Assembly (NCBI GenBank): GCA_003248965.1
Contig: QFQU01000012.1
Coordinates: forward strand, 62,001 to 126,000
Direction: 5' to 3'
DNA length: 64,000 bases
Source: Brevundimonas sp.
GTDB lineage: Bacteria > Pseudomonadota > Alphaproteobacteria > Caulobacterales > Caulobacteraceae
In this document: positions 8,380 to 17,517 of the stretch, one piece after another
How positions within the stretch are numbered: position 1 is the stretch's first letter
Layout: each line of letters starts with the position of its first letter
Program-made: the position numbers and the translations under genes
Notes under the pieces: model-generated
Told to the model about the DNA's origin: nothing
The model's database searches: none
What the model saw: only the letters and a program-made list of their open reading frames with translations

Positions 8380-9533
8380 CTCGCGCCCTGGCTGGCGCCG
8401 GGCGGAAGGGTGATCACCGCCTGCGCGCCCGACACGGGCTGGTCTGCAGGATTGGTCATGGGCGCGGCGCTGGCGTCCGGCGTCGCCGGGACCGGCGCCT
8501 CGGGCGGCAGACCCGCCTTCTGGCGCTCGATGGCGCGCCAGCGCGCCACATTCTGCTGGTGCTGCTCATAGGTGGCGGCGAAGGCGTGGCCGCCCGATCC
8601 ATCGGCGACGAAGAACAGGGCCGGATCGGCCGGCGGATTCAACACCGCCTTCAGCGCCTCCTTGCCCGGATTGGCGATCGGCGTCGGCGGCAGGCCGTTG
8701 ATCTGGTAGGTGTTCCAGGGCGTTTGCCCTAGAAGCTCCGAACGGCGTATGCCCCGGCCCAGCGGCCGCCCCTTGGTCACGCCATAGACGATGGTCGGGT
8801 CGCTCTCCAGCCGCATTCCGGCGCGCAGTCGGTTGGAAAAGACCGCCGCCACGCGCGGCCGTTCCGCCGCCAGCCCTGTCTCCTTCTCGACGATGGAGGC
8901 CAGGATCACCGCCTCCTCAGGGCTGCGCGCCACCGTTCCGGGCCCGCGTTGAGCCCACAGTTGGCGCAAATTCTCGCTGGCCGCCCTTTGCATCCGCTCG
9001 ATCACCGACTGCCGCGTTTCGCCACGCACCACCTCATAGGTGTCGGGCCACAGACTGCCCTCCTCCGGCGTCTGATCGACGGTCCCGGTCAGCACCGGCT
9101 GATTGTTTAGAATGTCCACCGCCTGCAGCGACGACCAACCCTCGGGAAGGGTCACGAAATGGCGCACCACCCGCCCCTCGACCATCAGGTTCAGCACGGC
9201 CGCCAGAGACGCGCCGGACGGGACCTCGTACTCTCCGGCCCTCAGCTTGCGGTCCGCCCCCGTCAGGCTGGCCGCCGCGCGGAACAGGTCGACGGACCGG
9301 ATCACACCGGCCGCCTTCAACTGGGCCCCGATGGCCGAAACGCTCGAGCCGCTGGCCAGCGTCACCACCGTCTTGTCGCCCTGACGCGCCGACGGTCCCG
9401 GCCCGAAATAGACCACCCAGACCGAAATCAGCGCGACCAGCAGGAACAGGCCGAAGGTGGCCGAAGCCGTCACCAGCGAGACCGTGAATCCCGACTTGCC
9501 GCTGCGTCTCTCGACCCGGTCGCGCCCGAACAC
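8376..9533 (-). CDS. mltG: Endolytic peptidoglycan transglycosylase MltG
   Basis: 385 residues. One N-terminal transmembrane helix (about 22-42) anchors the protein in the inner membrane with the catalytic domain outside. A LysM-like subdomain ('SVSAIGAQLKAAGVI') precedes the YceG/MltG core, which includes 'LPEGWSS', 'EGSLWPDTYEV' and the active-site block 'ASIVEKET' at about 212-219. MltG cleaves nascent glycan strands and sets their length. The Ala/Pro-rich C-terminal tail (about 345-385) is longer than in E. coli. It lies one base downstream of fabF and overlaps yicC; fabF-mltG adjacency is common in proteobacteria. Confidence 0.95.
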   Translation of the reverse strand: MFGRDRVERRSGKSGFTVSLVTASATFGLFLLVALISVWVVYFGPGPSARQGDKTVVTLASGSSVSAIGAQLKAAGVIRSVDLFRAAASLTGADRKLRAGEYEVPSGASLAAVLNLMVEGRVVRHFVTLPEGWSSLQAVDILNNQPVLTGTVDQTPEEGSLWPDTYEVVRGETRQSVIERMQRAASENLRQLWAQRGPGTVARSPEEAVILASIVEKETGLAAERPRVAAVFSNRLRAGMRLESDPTIVYGVTKGRPLGRGIRRSELLGQTPWNTYQINGLPPTPIANPGKEALKAVLNPPADPALFFVADGSGGHAFAATYEQHQQNVARWRAIERQKAGLPPEAPVPATPDASAAPMTNPADQPVSGAQAVITLPPGASQGAR

Positions 9534-9534
9534 C

Positions 9535-10806
9535 TCAGTCGACCTTCTTGAAGATCACCGAGGCGTTGGTGCCCCCGAAGCCGAAGCTGTTGGACATGGC
9601 CACATCGATCTTCATCGGCTTGGCCTTGTTGGGGACCAGATCGATGGGCGTCTCCATCTCGGGATCGTTCAGATTGATGGTCGGCGGCGCGACCTGATCG
9701 CGGATGGCCAGGACCGAGAAGATGCTCTCGATGGCGCCGGCGGCCCCCAGCAGGTGGCCCGTCATCGACTTGGTCGAAGACACCGCCACGTTCGGGGCGT
9801 GATCGCCCACCAGCCGCTCCACCGCCTTCAGCTCGATCCAGTCGGCCATGGTCGAGGTGCCGTGGGCGTTGACGTAGTCCAGGTCCGACGGCTGCAGCCC
9901 GGCCCGCTTCAGCGCCGCCTTCATGGCCCGCAGGCCCCCGTCGCCGTCCTCGGACGGGGCGGTGATGTGATAGGCGTCGCCGCTCATGCCGTAACCCACG
10001 ACCTCGGCGTAAATCTTGGCCCCGCGCGCCTTGGCGTGTTCGTACTCTTCCAGCACCATGATCCCGGCGCCCTCGCCCATGACGAAGCCCGCGTGGCCCC
10101 GGTCATAGGGACGCGACGCCGTCTCGGGCGTGTCGTTATAGGCGGTGCACAGCGCCTTGCAGGCCAGGAAGCCGGCGATGCCGATCGGCACGATGGAGCT
10201 TTCGGCCCCGCCCGCCACCATCACCTCGGCGTCGCCCAGGGCGATCATCCGCGCCGCATCGCCGATGGCGTGGGCGCCGGTAGCGCAGGCGGTCACGACG
10301 GAATGGTTCGGCCCCTTCAGCCCGTGGCGGATCGATATCTGGCCCGACGCCAGATTGATCAGGGCCGAGGGAATGAAGAAGGGGCTGACCCGACGCACGC
10401 CCTGTTCCTTCAGGACGATGGCCGTGTCGGCGATGGGGCCCAGACCGCCGATGCCCGAGCCGACCATCACCCCGGTCGCCTCGCGGTCCTCTTCGGTCTC
10501 GGGCTTCCAGTTCGCATCGGCCAGGGCCTCGTCGGCTGCGGCGATGGCGTACAGGATGAAGTCGTCGACGCGCTTCCGGTCCTTGGCCGACATGATCTGA
10601 TCGGGATCGAAGTCGCCGGGTCCGCCGCCGCCGCGGCCGTCCACGCTGGGCACTTCGCCGGCGATGGTGCAGCCGTAACCCTCGGTGTCGAAGGCGGTGA
10701 TGGGGCCGATGCCCGACCGCCCCTCGACGATGCCTTTCCAGCTCTTGTCCACGCCCCAGCCCAGGGGGGTCAGCAGACCAAGGCCCGTTACGACGACACG
10801 ACGCAT
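9535..10806 (-). CDS. fabF: Beta-ketoacyl-ACP synthase II
   Basis: 423 residues. FabF condenses malonyl-ACP with acyl-ACP in fatty-acid elongation. The thiolase-fold signatures are present: nucleophile Cys174 in 'VVTACATGAHAIG', the two catalytic histidines in 'NAHGTST' and 'SMTGHLLGAAGAIE', and 'NSFGFGGTNAS' near the C-terminus. The gene stands downstream of acpP on the same strand with a terminator-like hairpin between them. This is the conserved fabD-fabG-acpP-fabF order read on the minus strand. Confidence 0.97.
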   Translation of the reverse strand: MRRVVVTGLGLLTPLGWGVDKSWKGIVEGRSGIGPITAFDTEGYGCTIAGEVPSVDGRGGGGPGDFDPDQIMSAKDRKRVDDFILYAIAAADEALADANWKPETEEDREATGVMVGSGIGGLGPIADTAIVLKEQGVRRVSPFFIPSALINLASGQISIRHGLKGPNHSVVTACATGAHAIGDAARMIALGDAEVMVAGGAESSIVPIGIAGFLACKALCTAYNDTPETASRPYDRGHAGFVMGEGAGIMVLEEYEHAKARGAKIYAEVVGYGMSGDAYHITAPSEDGDGGLRAMKAALKRAGLQPSDLDYVNAHGTSTMADWIELKAVERLVGDHAPNVAVSSTKSMTGHLLGAAGAIESIFSVLAIRDQVAPPTINLNDPEMETPIDLVPNKAKPMKIDVAMSNSFGFGGTNASVIFKKVD

Positions 10807-10878
10807 GGGGCGCGCTCCTTCACATCAAATCCGGCCCGACGGAATCACGACGGATTCATGGGTCGGAAAAACAGTAAA

Positions 10879-10915
10879 GGCCGCCGGGCCTCTCCGCTAG
10901 GAGCGCCGGGCGGCC
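10879..10915 (-). terminator. Hairpin after acpP, probable intrinsic terminator or attenuator
   Basis: Arms GGCCGCC (10879-10885) and GGCGGCC (10909-10915) pair perfectly around an inner CTCC/GGAG stem with some mismatches between. Read on the minus strand the hairpin follows the acpP stop and is followed by a T-rich run (complement of the A-rich bases 10867-10878). This would end or attenuate transcription between acpP and fabF, letting acpP be made in excess. Confidence 0.6.
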
Positions 10916-10958
10916 TCAAATCAACTGTCAGCGAACAGTTGTCGGCAAGGGGCTGAAA

Positions 10959-11198
10959 TCAGCCGGCCGACTTCTCGTCGATGAACTTGACGGCGTCGCC
11001 GACCGTCTGGATGTGCTCGGCGGCGTCATCCGGGATCTCGATGTCGAATTCTTCTTCGAAGGCCATCACCAGCTCGACGTTGTCGAGCGAGTCGGCGCCC
11101 AGGTCGTCGATGAAGCTGGCCTTTTCCGTGACCTTGTCCGGATCGGCGTCCAGGTGGTCGATGACGATCTTGCGAACGCGCTCGAGGGTGTCGGACAT
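10959..11198 (-). CDS. acpP: Acyl carrier protein
   Basis: 79 residues from the ATG at 11198. The upstream extension in the same frame is arginine-rich and not ACP-like, so it is rejected. The phosphopantetheine attachment serine is Ser37 in '[18 protein letters not shown]', and the protein is strongly acidic, as expected. It carries growing acyl chains for FabD, FabG and FabF, whose genes flank it. A hairpin immediately downstream probably separates its expression from fabF. Confidence 0.98.
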   Translation of the reverse strand: MSDTLERVRKIVIDHLDADPDKVTEKASFIDDLGADSLDNVELVMAFEEEFDIEIPDDAAEHIQTVGDAVKFIDEKSAG

Positions 11199-11369
11199 GA
11201 GTGTCTCTCTGCCTGTTTGAAATCGCCGTAGAGGCGGGGGTAGCTTAGAAATCGCCGTCTCACGGCAGCGAAGGCGACGCAAGCCCGAAGGCCGTGATCG
11301 ACAACGCATCCCTGCCCTTTAGCACAGGCTTTCGGGCAGGAAATAGTCTGTTGCGTGACGTGATGACGA

Positions 11370-12110
11370 TCAGATCATCGCCATGCCGCCGTTCACATGC
11401 AGGGTCTGGCCCGTCACATAGGCGGCTTCGTTGGACGACAGATAGACGGCGGCGGCGGCGATCTCGTCGCCCGTGCCCAGCCGTCCAGCGGGGATTTTCG
11501 TCAGAATGGCCTCGCGCTGCTGGTCGTTCAGCACGTCCGTCATCGGTGAAGCGATGAAGCCGGGCGCGATGCAATTGACCGTGATCCCGCGCGAACCGAC
11601 CTCATGGGCCAGCGACTTGGAAAAGCCGATCATGCCCGCCTTGGACGCGGAATAGTTGGTCTGGCCCGGATTGCCGGTCACGCCGACCACCGATGTCACG
11701 CCGATGATTCGCCCCGAACGGCGCTTCATCATCCCCTTCACCGCCGCGCGGGTCAGGCGGAAATAGGATTCCAGATTGATCTGGATGACCGACTGGAAAT
11801 CCTCGTCCTTCATCCGCATCAGCAGGCCGTCCTTGGTGATGCCGGCGTTGGCCACCAGGATGTCCAGCGGCGAACCCGCCGCCGTCTCGGCCGCATTGAC
11901 CAAATTGTCGACCGACTCAGGGTCCGACAGATTGGCGGTGGCGAAATGCGCCCGCTCACCCAGTTCCTTGGCCAGGTCCGCCAGCACCGCCTCGCGCGTG
12001 CCCGACAGCACCACGGTCGCGCCCTGCGCATGCAGCGCCCGCGCCACCGCCCCGCCGATGCCGCCCGTCGCGCCCGTCACCAGCGCGGTCTTGCCTGCAA
12101 GATTGAACAT
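11370..12110 (-). CDS. fabG: 3-oxoacyl-ACP reductase
   Basis: 246 residues, standard short-chain dehydrogenase length. The NADPH-binding motif 'GATGGIGGAVA' is near residue 13, 'NAGIT' near 88-92, and the catalytic Ser/Tyr/Lys are S140, Y153 and K157 ('NYSASKAG'). It reduces 3-oxoacyl-ACP in the elongation cycle. It lies between fabD and acpP on the same strand; the roughly 150-base gap to fabD holds a palindromic repeat. Confidence 0.97.
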   Translation of the reverse strand: MFNLAGKTALVTGATGGIGGAVARALHAQGATVVLSGTREAVLADLAKELGERAHFATANLSDPESVDNLVNAAETAAGSPLDILVANAGITKDGLLMRMKDEDFQSVIQINLESYFRLTRAAVKGMMKRRSGRIIGVTSVVGVTGNPGQTNYSASKAGMIGFSKSLAHEVGSRGITVNCIAPGFIASPMTDVLNDQQREAILTKIPAGRLGTGDEIAAAAVYLSSNEAAYVTGQTLHVNGGMAMI

Positions 12111-12127
12111 TCGTCCTCTCCTTCTTC

Positions 12128-12247
12128 CGTCGTCCTCGGGCTTGACCCGAGGATCAGGCGCCGTGCGACGCCGATGTCTGTGTCAGCGCTCGTATTCAAC
12201 GCCGAAGTGCGGATGGTCCGATCCTCGGGTCAAGCCCGAGGATGACG
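12128..12247. repeat. REP-like palindromic intergenic element between fabD and fabG
   Basis: A 28-base arm at 12128-12155 and its reverse complement at 12220-12247 match at all but one position. Each arm also contains its own short palindrome (CCTCGGG...CCCGAGG). Similar 'CTCGGGCTTGACCCGAGGAT' units are dispersed in alphaproteobacterial intergenic regions. Folded in RNA it would give either two small hairpins or one long stem, and could attenuate transcription or protect mRNA ends between fabD and fabG. Confidence 0.85.
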
Positions 12248-12259
12248 GCATGTGCGTGT

Positions 12260-13204
12260 TCAGACGCCCTTGGCGAAGGCTTCCAGATCTTCCGGCGTAT
12301 TCAGCGCCACGCTATCGGCGTCCGGGGCGATCCGCTTGGCCATGCCGGTCAGCACCTTGCCCGATCCGACCTCCACGAAGCGGGTCACGCCGCCTTCACG
12401 CGCCATCCATTCCATGCTTTCGCGCCAGCGCACGCGGCCGGTGACCTGTTCGACCAGCAGGCGGCGGATGACTTCCGGGTCGCTTTCGGGGCGCGCCAGC
12501 ACATTGGCCACCACCGGCACGACCGGCGCCAGGATCGTCGCCGAGGCCAGGGCGTCCGCCATTTCGTCGGCGGCGGGCTGCATCAGCGGGCAGTGGAAGG
12601 GCGCCGAGACGTTCAGCGGAATCGCCCGCGCGCCCAGTTCCTTGGCCTTCTCGATGGCGCGGTCCACCGCCGCCTTCTCGCCCGAGATGACGATGTTGCC
12701 CGCATTATTGTCATTGGCGACCACGCAGACGCCGATCTCGGCGCCCGCCGCCGCAGCCGCCTCGGCCAGGGCCAGATCGGTCTTGGGGCCGATCAGCGAG
12801 GCCATCGCCCCCTGCCCCACCGGCACAGCCCGCTGCATGGCCTGACCGCGCAGCTTCAGCAGCCGCGCCGTGTCCGACAGGCTGATCGCGCCCGCCGCCG
12901 CCAGGGCCGAATATTCGCCCAGCGAGTGACCGGCGACATAGGCCGCGCTCGACACGTCGAATCCGAATTCCTCCTTCAGCGCCCGGATCGCCGCCATGGA
13001 CACCGCCATCAGGGCGGGCTGGGCGTTCTCGGTCAGGGTCAGCTGATCCTCGGGGCCTTCACGCATCAGGACCGACAGCTTCTGGCCCAGAGCCTCGTCC
13101 ACCTCGGCGAAGACGTCGCGCGCGGACCGGAAGGCGTCCGCCAACTGCACGCCCATGCCGACGGCCTGGCTGCCCTGTCCGGGAAACAGAAGTGCGAGGG
13201 TCAT
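12260..13204 (-). CDS. fabD: Malonyl-CoA:ACP transacylase
   Basis: 314 residues. It loads malonyl groups onto AcpP. The acyltransferase signature 'FPGQGSQ' is at the N-terminus, nucleophile Ser94 lies in 'AGHSLGEYSALAAAG', and the conserved Arg and His lie in 'LLKLRGQAMQRAVP' and 'VSAPFHCPLMQPA'. It is the first gene of the fabD-fabG-acpP-fabF cluster on the minus strand. An 82-base gap separates it from the upstream cytochrome b561 gene. Confidence 0.97.
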   Translation of the reverse strand: MTLALLFPGQGSQAVGMGVQLADAFRSARDVFAEVDEALGQKLSVLMREGPEDQLTLTENAQPALMAVSMAAIRALKEEFGFDVSSAAYVAGHSLGEYSALAAAGAISLSDTARLLKLRGQAMQRAVPVGQGAMASLIGPKTDLALAEAAAAAGAEIGVCVVANDNNAGNIVISGEKAAVDRAIEKAKELGARAIPLNVSAPFHCPLMQPAADEMADALASATILAPVVPVVANVLARPESDPEVIRRLLVEQVTGRVRWRESMEWMAREGGVTRFVEVGSGKVLTGMAKRIAPDADSVALNTPEDLEAFAKGV

Positions 13205-13286
13205 CGACCGCTCCCTGAATCATTGATCAAGGCGCGGAGCCCTAATCCCTGACTTCCGCAAGGGCAAGCGTCCGCGCGTCGCGCTC

Positions 13287-14600
13287 TCAACCGGCCCGCC
13301 GCGCCGCGACCTTGATCCGCACCTCGATCATCCTGGACACCCAGTCGGCCGTGGCGTCGGACGCCATGCCCAGGTCCAGGGCCGTGCGGTCCAGTTCCAG
13401 TCGCCCGTCGACCGTGGCGACCCCGTCCTTCTCCACGAAGGTGAAGGGCAGGACCACCGGCACGGACGTCGTCTTGATCCGCAGCGTGCCCGTCGCCTCG
13501 TAGCGATCGCCGCCCAGGGCGCGGAAACGGTCCGCCTCGAACCGCGCGGTCGGATAGGCGGCGGGATCGAACCATTCGGCGCCCTGCAACGAACCTTCCT
13601 GCGTGGGGTCGCCGGTGCGGGTGCTGGCGGTCTCCACCGTCACCACGGCCTTGGACCCCGCCAGGTCCGCCGGATCGAACCACACCTGCCCCCGCCAGCG
13701 GTCGAACCGCCCCTTGAAGGGCGCGCCGGCATGGGTTCCGCTGAATTCGATGCGTGAGGCGGCGCTGTCGATGGTCCAGGCTGCGGCGGTTCCCGGCGTC
13801 ACGGCCGCCTCGGGGACGGCGGGGGGCGTCGCCGGCTTGGGCGTCGCGGTCTCGGCCTGATGGGTCATGGGCAGGCCCGGCTGGGCGTAAGGCCGCCCGG
13901 CGATGGCCCCGGCCGCGGCGATCACCGCCACCAGCCCCACGCCGACGGCCCGCTCAGCCCAGGGCGCGCGCGGCCTGTCGGCTCCGGCCGCATGGCCGCC
14001 CTTCAGTCCGGGAACCATCTGCGACAGCACCCCGTCGCGGTCCACGAACTGGTGCTTCAGCGCGGCCGCGACATGCAGGACGATCAGGGCGGTCGCGCCC
14101 CAGGCCATCAGCGAATGCGCCCCCATGGCCTGGAAGGCCAGGGCCCGCTTCACCCCGGCGGGCAGGTCCGCGACGCCCGGCAGGTGCGGGATCGGAAACA
14201 GGCCGAACCAGCTGGTCGCAACCTCCAGCGCCCGATCCTGGGCCACCGCCCATCCGGCCGAGACATACAGCCAACCCGTCAGCGGCAGGGCCAGCATCAG
14301 GGCGTAGAAGGCGATGTGGGTGGCGTGGGCGGCGAAGACCTCCCACCCCTTCATGTCGCGCGGCAGGGCCGGCGGCCGATGCGTCAGCCGCCAGGCGATC
14401 CGCACCACCGTCAGCCCCAGGATCAGGAAACCGATCGACTTGTGGATCTGGAACACCCGATAGGCCAGGGCCTGGCTCTCGGGCCGTTCGATGGCCGCCG
14501 ACATCCACAGCCCCATCGGGATCATCGACAGGATGCACAGCGCTATCGCCCAATGCAGGGCGATGGCGACGGCGGAATAGCGGCGGCGGTCGGCGGTCAT
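13287..14600 (-). CDS. Cytochrome b561 domain fused to YceI domain
   Basis: 437 residues in two parts. Residues 1-195 form a four-helix cytochrome b561 with candidate haem ligands H16, H53, H162 and H176. A fifth hydrophobic segment (about 218-236) would put the rest in the periplasm. Residues 255-437 form a YceI lipocalin-like domain ('WTIDSAASRIEFSGTHAG'), a family that binds polyisoprenoids such as ubiquinone. The fusion suggests electron exchange between a membrane b-haem and a bound quinone; that is inference. It is followed on the same strand by a stand-alone YceI lipoprotein, probably co-transcribed. Confidence 0.88.
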   Translation of the reverse strand: MTADRRRYSAVAIALHWAIALCILSMIPMGLWMSAAIERPESQALAYRVFQIHKSIGFLILGLTVVRIAWRLTHRPPALPRDMKGWEVFAAHATHIAFYALMLALPLTGWLYVSAGWAVAQDRALEVATSWFGLFPIPHLPGVADLPAGVKRALAFQAMGAHSLMAWGATALIVLHVAAALKHQFVDRDGVLSQMVPGLKGGHAAGADRPRAPWAERAVGVGLVAVIAAAGAIAGRPYAQPGLPMTHQAETATPKPATPPAVPEAAVTPGTAAAWTIDSAASRIEFSGTHAGAPFKGRFDRWRGQVWFDPADLAGSKAVVTVETASTRTGDPTQEGSLQGAEWFDPAAYPTARFEADRFRALGGDRYEATGTLRIKTTSVPVVLPFTFVEKDGVATVDGRLELDRTALDLGMASDATADWVSRMIEVRIKVAARRAG

Positions 14601-14669
14601 GGTCGTCTCTTGATAGTCGGATTGAAGACGGCGGCCCCCGAACAGGCCCGCCGTCCAGGGGCCGTCGCC

Positions 14670-15386
14670 TCAGTTCGCCGGAACGGTCGGCGTCGTCTTG
14701 ATGAATTCGCCGTCGAAGCGGATCGTCACCTCGTCCCCGACCGGCCCCACGGCCATGCCGAAGTCCGACCGCTTGAACCTGCCTTCGGCGGCGAAGCCGA
14801 CGGCCGGGACATTGGCGAACGGATGGCGCTCGATCTCGCCGTTGAAGGTGGCGTCCAGCGTCACCGGATGCGTCTGGCCCAGGAAGGTCAGGTCGCCCGT
14901 CACCTTGGCCGTGCGCGGCCCCGTCTGCTGCACCGCCGTCGAGACGAAGGTGATCTTCGGAAACGCCTTGGCGTTCAGCCAGGTCGGGTTGTTGGCCATG
15001 TCGTCGTCCCAGCCGGAATAGGCGGAACCCGGGTGCGAGGCCTTGTAATCGGCGGGATAGGCGGCGCTGATCGAGGCGGGATCGATGGTCGCCGTCACCT
15101 TGGACTTGCTCAGATCGGCGGGGTCCAGCGTCAGGGTCGCCTCCACCTTGTCGAAGCGCGCCGTATAGTGAGAGATCGTATTGTGCAGCAGCGACCACTG
15201 CAGGGTCGCGTGGGTCGGATCCAGGGCGTAGTCGCCGGCCGGCGCCTTCAGCGTCACGGGCGCCTCGGCCTGGGCGGGGGCCTGGCCCTCGGCGGCCGGG
15301 GCCGTGCCGGGGCGGTTGCAGGCGGCCAGGGTCGCGACGGCGGCGGCCAGGATCACGCCCGATGCGGCGGCGGTTCGGAACGTCAT
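14670..15386 (-). CDS. YceI family lipoprotein
   Basis: 238 residues from the ATG at 15386, which has an AGGAG ribosome site just upstream; a longer in-frame start is arginine-rich and rejected. The N-terminus is a lipoprotein signal with lipobox 'TLAAC' (Cys23), followed by an Ala/Pro linker and a full YceI domain ('YALDPTHATLQWSLLHNT', 'FLGQTHPVTLDATFNG'). YceI proteins are periplasmic beta-barrels with a hydrophobic pocket. It precedes the cytochrome b561-YceI fusion on the same strand with a 69-base gap. Confidence 0.9.
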   Translation of the reverse strand: MTFRTAAASGVILAAAVATLAACNRPGTAPAAEGQAPAQAEAPVTLKAPAGDYALDPTHATLQWSLLHNTISHYTARFDKVEATLTLDPADLSKSKVTATIDPASISAAYPADYKASHPGSAYSGWDDDMANNPTWLNAKAFPKITFVSTAVQQTGPRTAKVTGDLTFLGQTHPVTLDATFNGEIERHPFANVPAVGFAAEGRFKRSDFGMAVGPVGDEVTIRFDGEFIKTTPTVPAN

Positions 15387-15521
15387 TCGGCGTCTCCTCG
15401 ATACGGATGAAGGCCGCCATCTAGGCTGCACCTCCCGCATTTTGCAACAGTTTCAGTGCCGAATAACCGCGTCCGTTGCGACATGGCGCGAATCCATCGC
15501 AGCCTCTATCTTGGCCTGCTC

Positions 15522-17411
15522 ATGCCCATCCGTCGCCTCTCCCCCGAAACCGTCAACCGCATCGCCGCCGGAGAGGTGGTCGAACGCCCGGCCAGCGCCA
15601 TCAAGGAGCTGGTCGAGAACGCCCTGGACGCGGGCGGAACGAACATCGAGATTCAGGCCGACGGCGGGGGCCTGTCGCGCATCCTGATCGCCGACGACGG
15701 CAAGGGCATCCCGCGCGCGGAACTGCCCCTGGCCATCGAACGCCACGCCACGTCCAAGCTTGAGCCGGACGACGCGGGCGACGTGGACCTGTTGCGCATC
15801 CACACCCTGGGCTTCCGGGGCGAGGCCCTGCCCTCCATCGGCTCGGTCGCCCGCCTGTCGATCACCACCCGATCCCGCGACGAGAGCGACGCCTGGGCCA
15901 TCGCGGTCGAGGGCGGCGAGACCCGTCCCCTGGCCCCCGCCCCCTTCCCCGGCCCGCACGGCGCGCGGGTCGAGGTGCGCGACCTCTTCTACGCCACCCC
16001 CGCCCGGCTCAAATTCATGAAGTCCGAACGGTCCGAGGCCATGGCCATTTCGGAGGAAATCAAGCGCCAGGCCATGGCGCACGAGGCCGTGGCCTTCACC
16101 CTGTCGCTGGACGGCAAGGTCACGCTGCGCCTGCCCGCCGAACATCCGGGCGACGAAGGCCGGCTGCGTCGCCTGTCCGCCCTGCTCGGTCGCGACTTCG
16201 AGGCCAACGCCCTGCTGATCGATCAGGAACGGGACGGCGTGCGCCTGTCCGGTTATGCGGGCCTGCCCACCTATTCGCGCGGCAATGCGGCGCATCAGTA
16301 TCTGTTCGTCAACGGCCGCCCGGTGAAGGACCGGCTGCTGCAAGGGGCCCTGCGCGGCGCCTACGCCGACTTCCTGGCGCGTGACCGGCACCCGGCCGCC
16401 GTCCTCTTCCTCGACATCGATCCCCTCTCTGTCGACGTCAACGTCCACCCGGCCAAGGCCGAGGTTCGGTTCCGCGATCCGGCCCTGGTGCGCGGTCTGA
16501 TCGTCGGCGCCCTGAGGCACGCGCTCCACGCCGCCGGCCATCGCGCCTCCACAACCGTCGCGGCCGACGCCCTGTCCGGTTTCCAGCCCCACACCGGCGT
16601 CGGATCAGTCCCCGCCTACAGCCCCAGCGCCCCCTCGGCCCAAGGCTTCAGCGGCTGGACCGGCTGGTCCCAACCCGCCGCCGCCGCGCAAGTTCTCCCC
16701 GGCCTCAACGAACGCAGCGCCCGCGTCGAATCCGGTTGGGACGCCCCCTCATGGCCGGCGCAGTCCGTCGATGCCGCCACGATCAGTCACGAATCACGAT
16801 TCACCAATCACGCCCCCGCCGACCCCCTCGACTACCCCTTGGGCGCCGCCCGCGCCCAGCTGCACGCCAACTATATCGTCGCCCAGACCCGCGACGGCCT
16901 GGTCATCGTCGACCAGCACGCGGCCCACGAACGGCTGGTCTATGAGCGGATGAAGGCCCAGATGGCCGAGGGGGCCGTGACCCGCCAGGCCCTGCTGACG
17001 CCCGAGGTTGTCGATCTGGACCCCGCCGAGGCCGAGCGCGTCGCCGGGCGGGCTGAGGAACTGGCCGAGATGGGCCTGATCGTCGAGGCCTTCGGCGCCG
17101 GCGCCGTCCTGGTGCGCGAGACCCCGGCCATGCTGGGCGATACCGATGTCCAGGGCCTGATCCGCGACATCGCCGACGATCTGTCCGAACACGGCCAGGC
17201 CCTGTCGCTCAAGGAACGCCTCGCCGCCATCTGCGGCACGATGGCCTGCCACGGCAGCGTCCGCTCAGGCCGCGTCCTCTCGGCCCCCGAAATGAACGCC
17301 CTCCTCCGCCAGATGGAAGCCACCCCGCACAGCGGCCAGTGCAACCACGGGCGCCCGACCTATGTGGAGCTGAAGCTGGCGGATTTGGAGAAGCTGTTTG
17401 GGCGGAGGTGA
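15522..17411 (+). CDS. mutL: DNA mismatch repair protein MutL
   Basis: 629 residues from the ATG at 15522, where homology begins ('[20 protein letters not shown]'); the 22 codons upstream are not family-like. The N-terminal GHKL ATPase has '[11 protein letters not shown]', 'DDGKGI' and 'TLGFRGEAL'. The C-terminal domain has the metal-dependent nicking endonuclease motif DQHAxxExxxxE near residue 464, plus 'ACHGSVRSG' and 'CNHGRPT'. It is therefore the endonuclease type found in bacteria without MutH. The variable linker (about 350-440) is Ser/Pro/Ala-rich and contains an AT-richer tract near 16785-16811. Confidence 0.97.
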   Translation: MPIRRLSPETVNRIAAGEVVERPASAIKELVENALDAGGTNIEIQADGGGLSRILIADDGKGIPRAELPLAIERHATSKLEPDDAGDVDLLRIHTLGFRGEALPSIGSVARLSITTRSRDESDAWAIAVEGGETRPLAPAPFPGPHGARVEVRDLFYATPARLKFMKSERSEAMAISEEIKRQAMAHEAVAFTLSLDGKVTLRLPAEHPGDEGRLRRLSALLGRDFEANALLIDQERDGVRLSGYAGLPTYSRGNAAHQYLFVNGRPVKDRLLQGALRGAYADFLARDRHPAAVLFLDIDPLSVDVNVHPAKAEVRFRDPALVRGLIVGALRHALHAAGHRASTTVAADALSGFQPHTGVGSVPAYSPSAPSAQGFSGWTGWSQPAAAAQVLPGLNERSARVESGWDAPSWPAQSVDAATISHESRFTNHAPADPLDYPLGAARAQLHANYIVAQTRDGLVIVDQHAAHERLVYERMKAQMAEGAVTRQALLTPEVVDLDPAEAERVAGRAEELAEMGLIVEAFGAGAVLVRETPAMLGDTDVQGLIRDIADDLSEHGQALSLKERLAAICGTMACHGSVRSGRVLSAPEMNALLRQMEATPHSGQCNHGRPTYVELKLADLEKLFGRR

Positions 17412-17451
17412 TGCGCCGACCAACACGCGGTGGCCTGTTTCAATTTCCGCT

Positions 17452-17480
17452 TTGACCGGTAACCAGAACGCTTGTAGCGA
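17452..17480 (+). promoter_or_regulatory. Possible sigma-70 promoter for the methyltransferase
   Basis: TTGACC at 17452-17457, a 17-base spacer, and TAGCGA at 17475-17480. The -35 matches well and the -10 only weakly. It lies about 40 bases before the methyltransferase start in an otherwise unassigned 106-base gap after mutL. Confidence 0.3.
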
Positions 17481-17517
17481 GTGGTCGGGCGAGAACGAGA
17501 ACGGCAAGTGAATCAAG

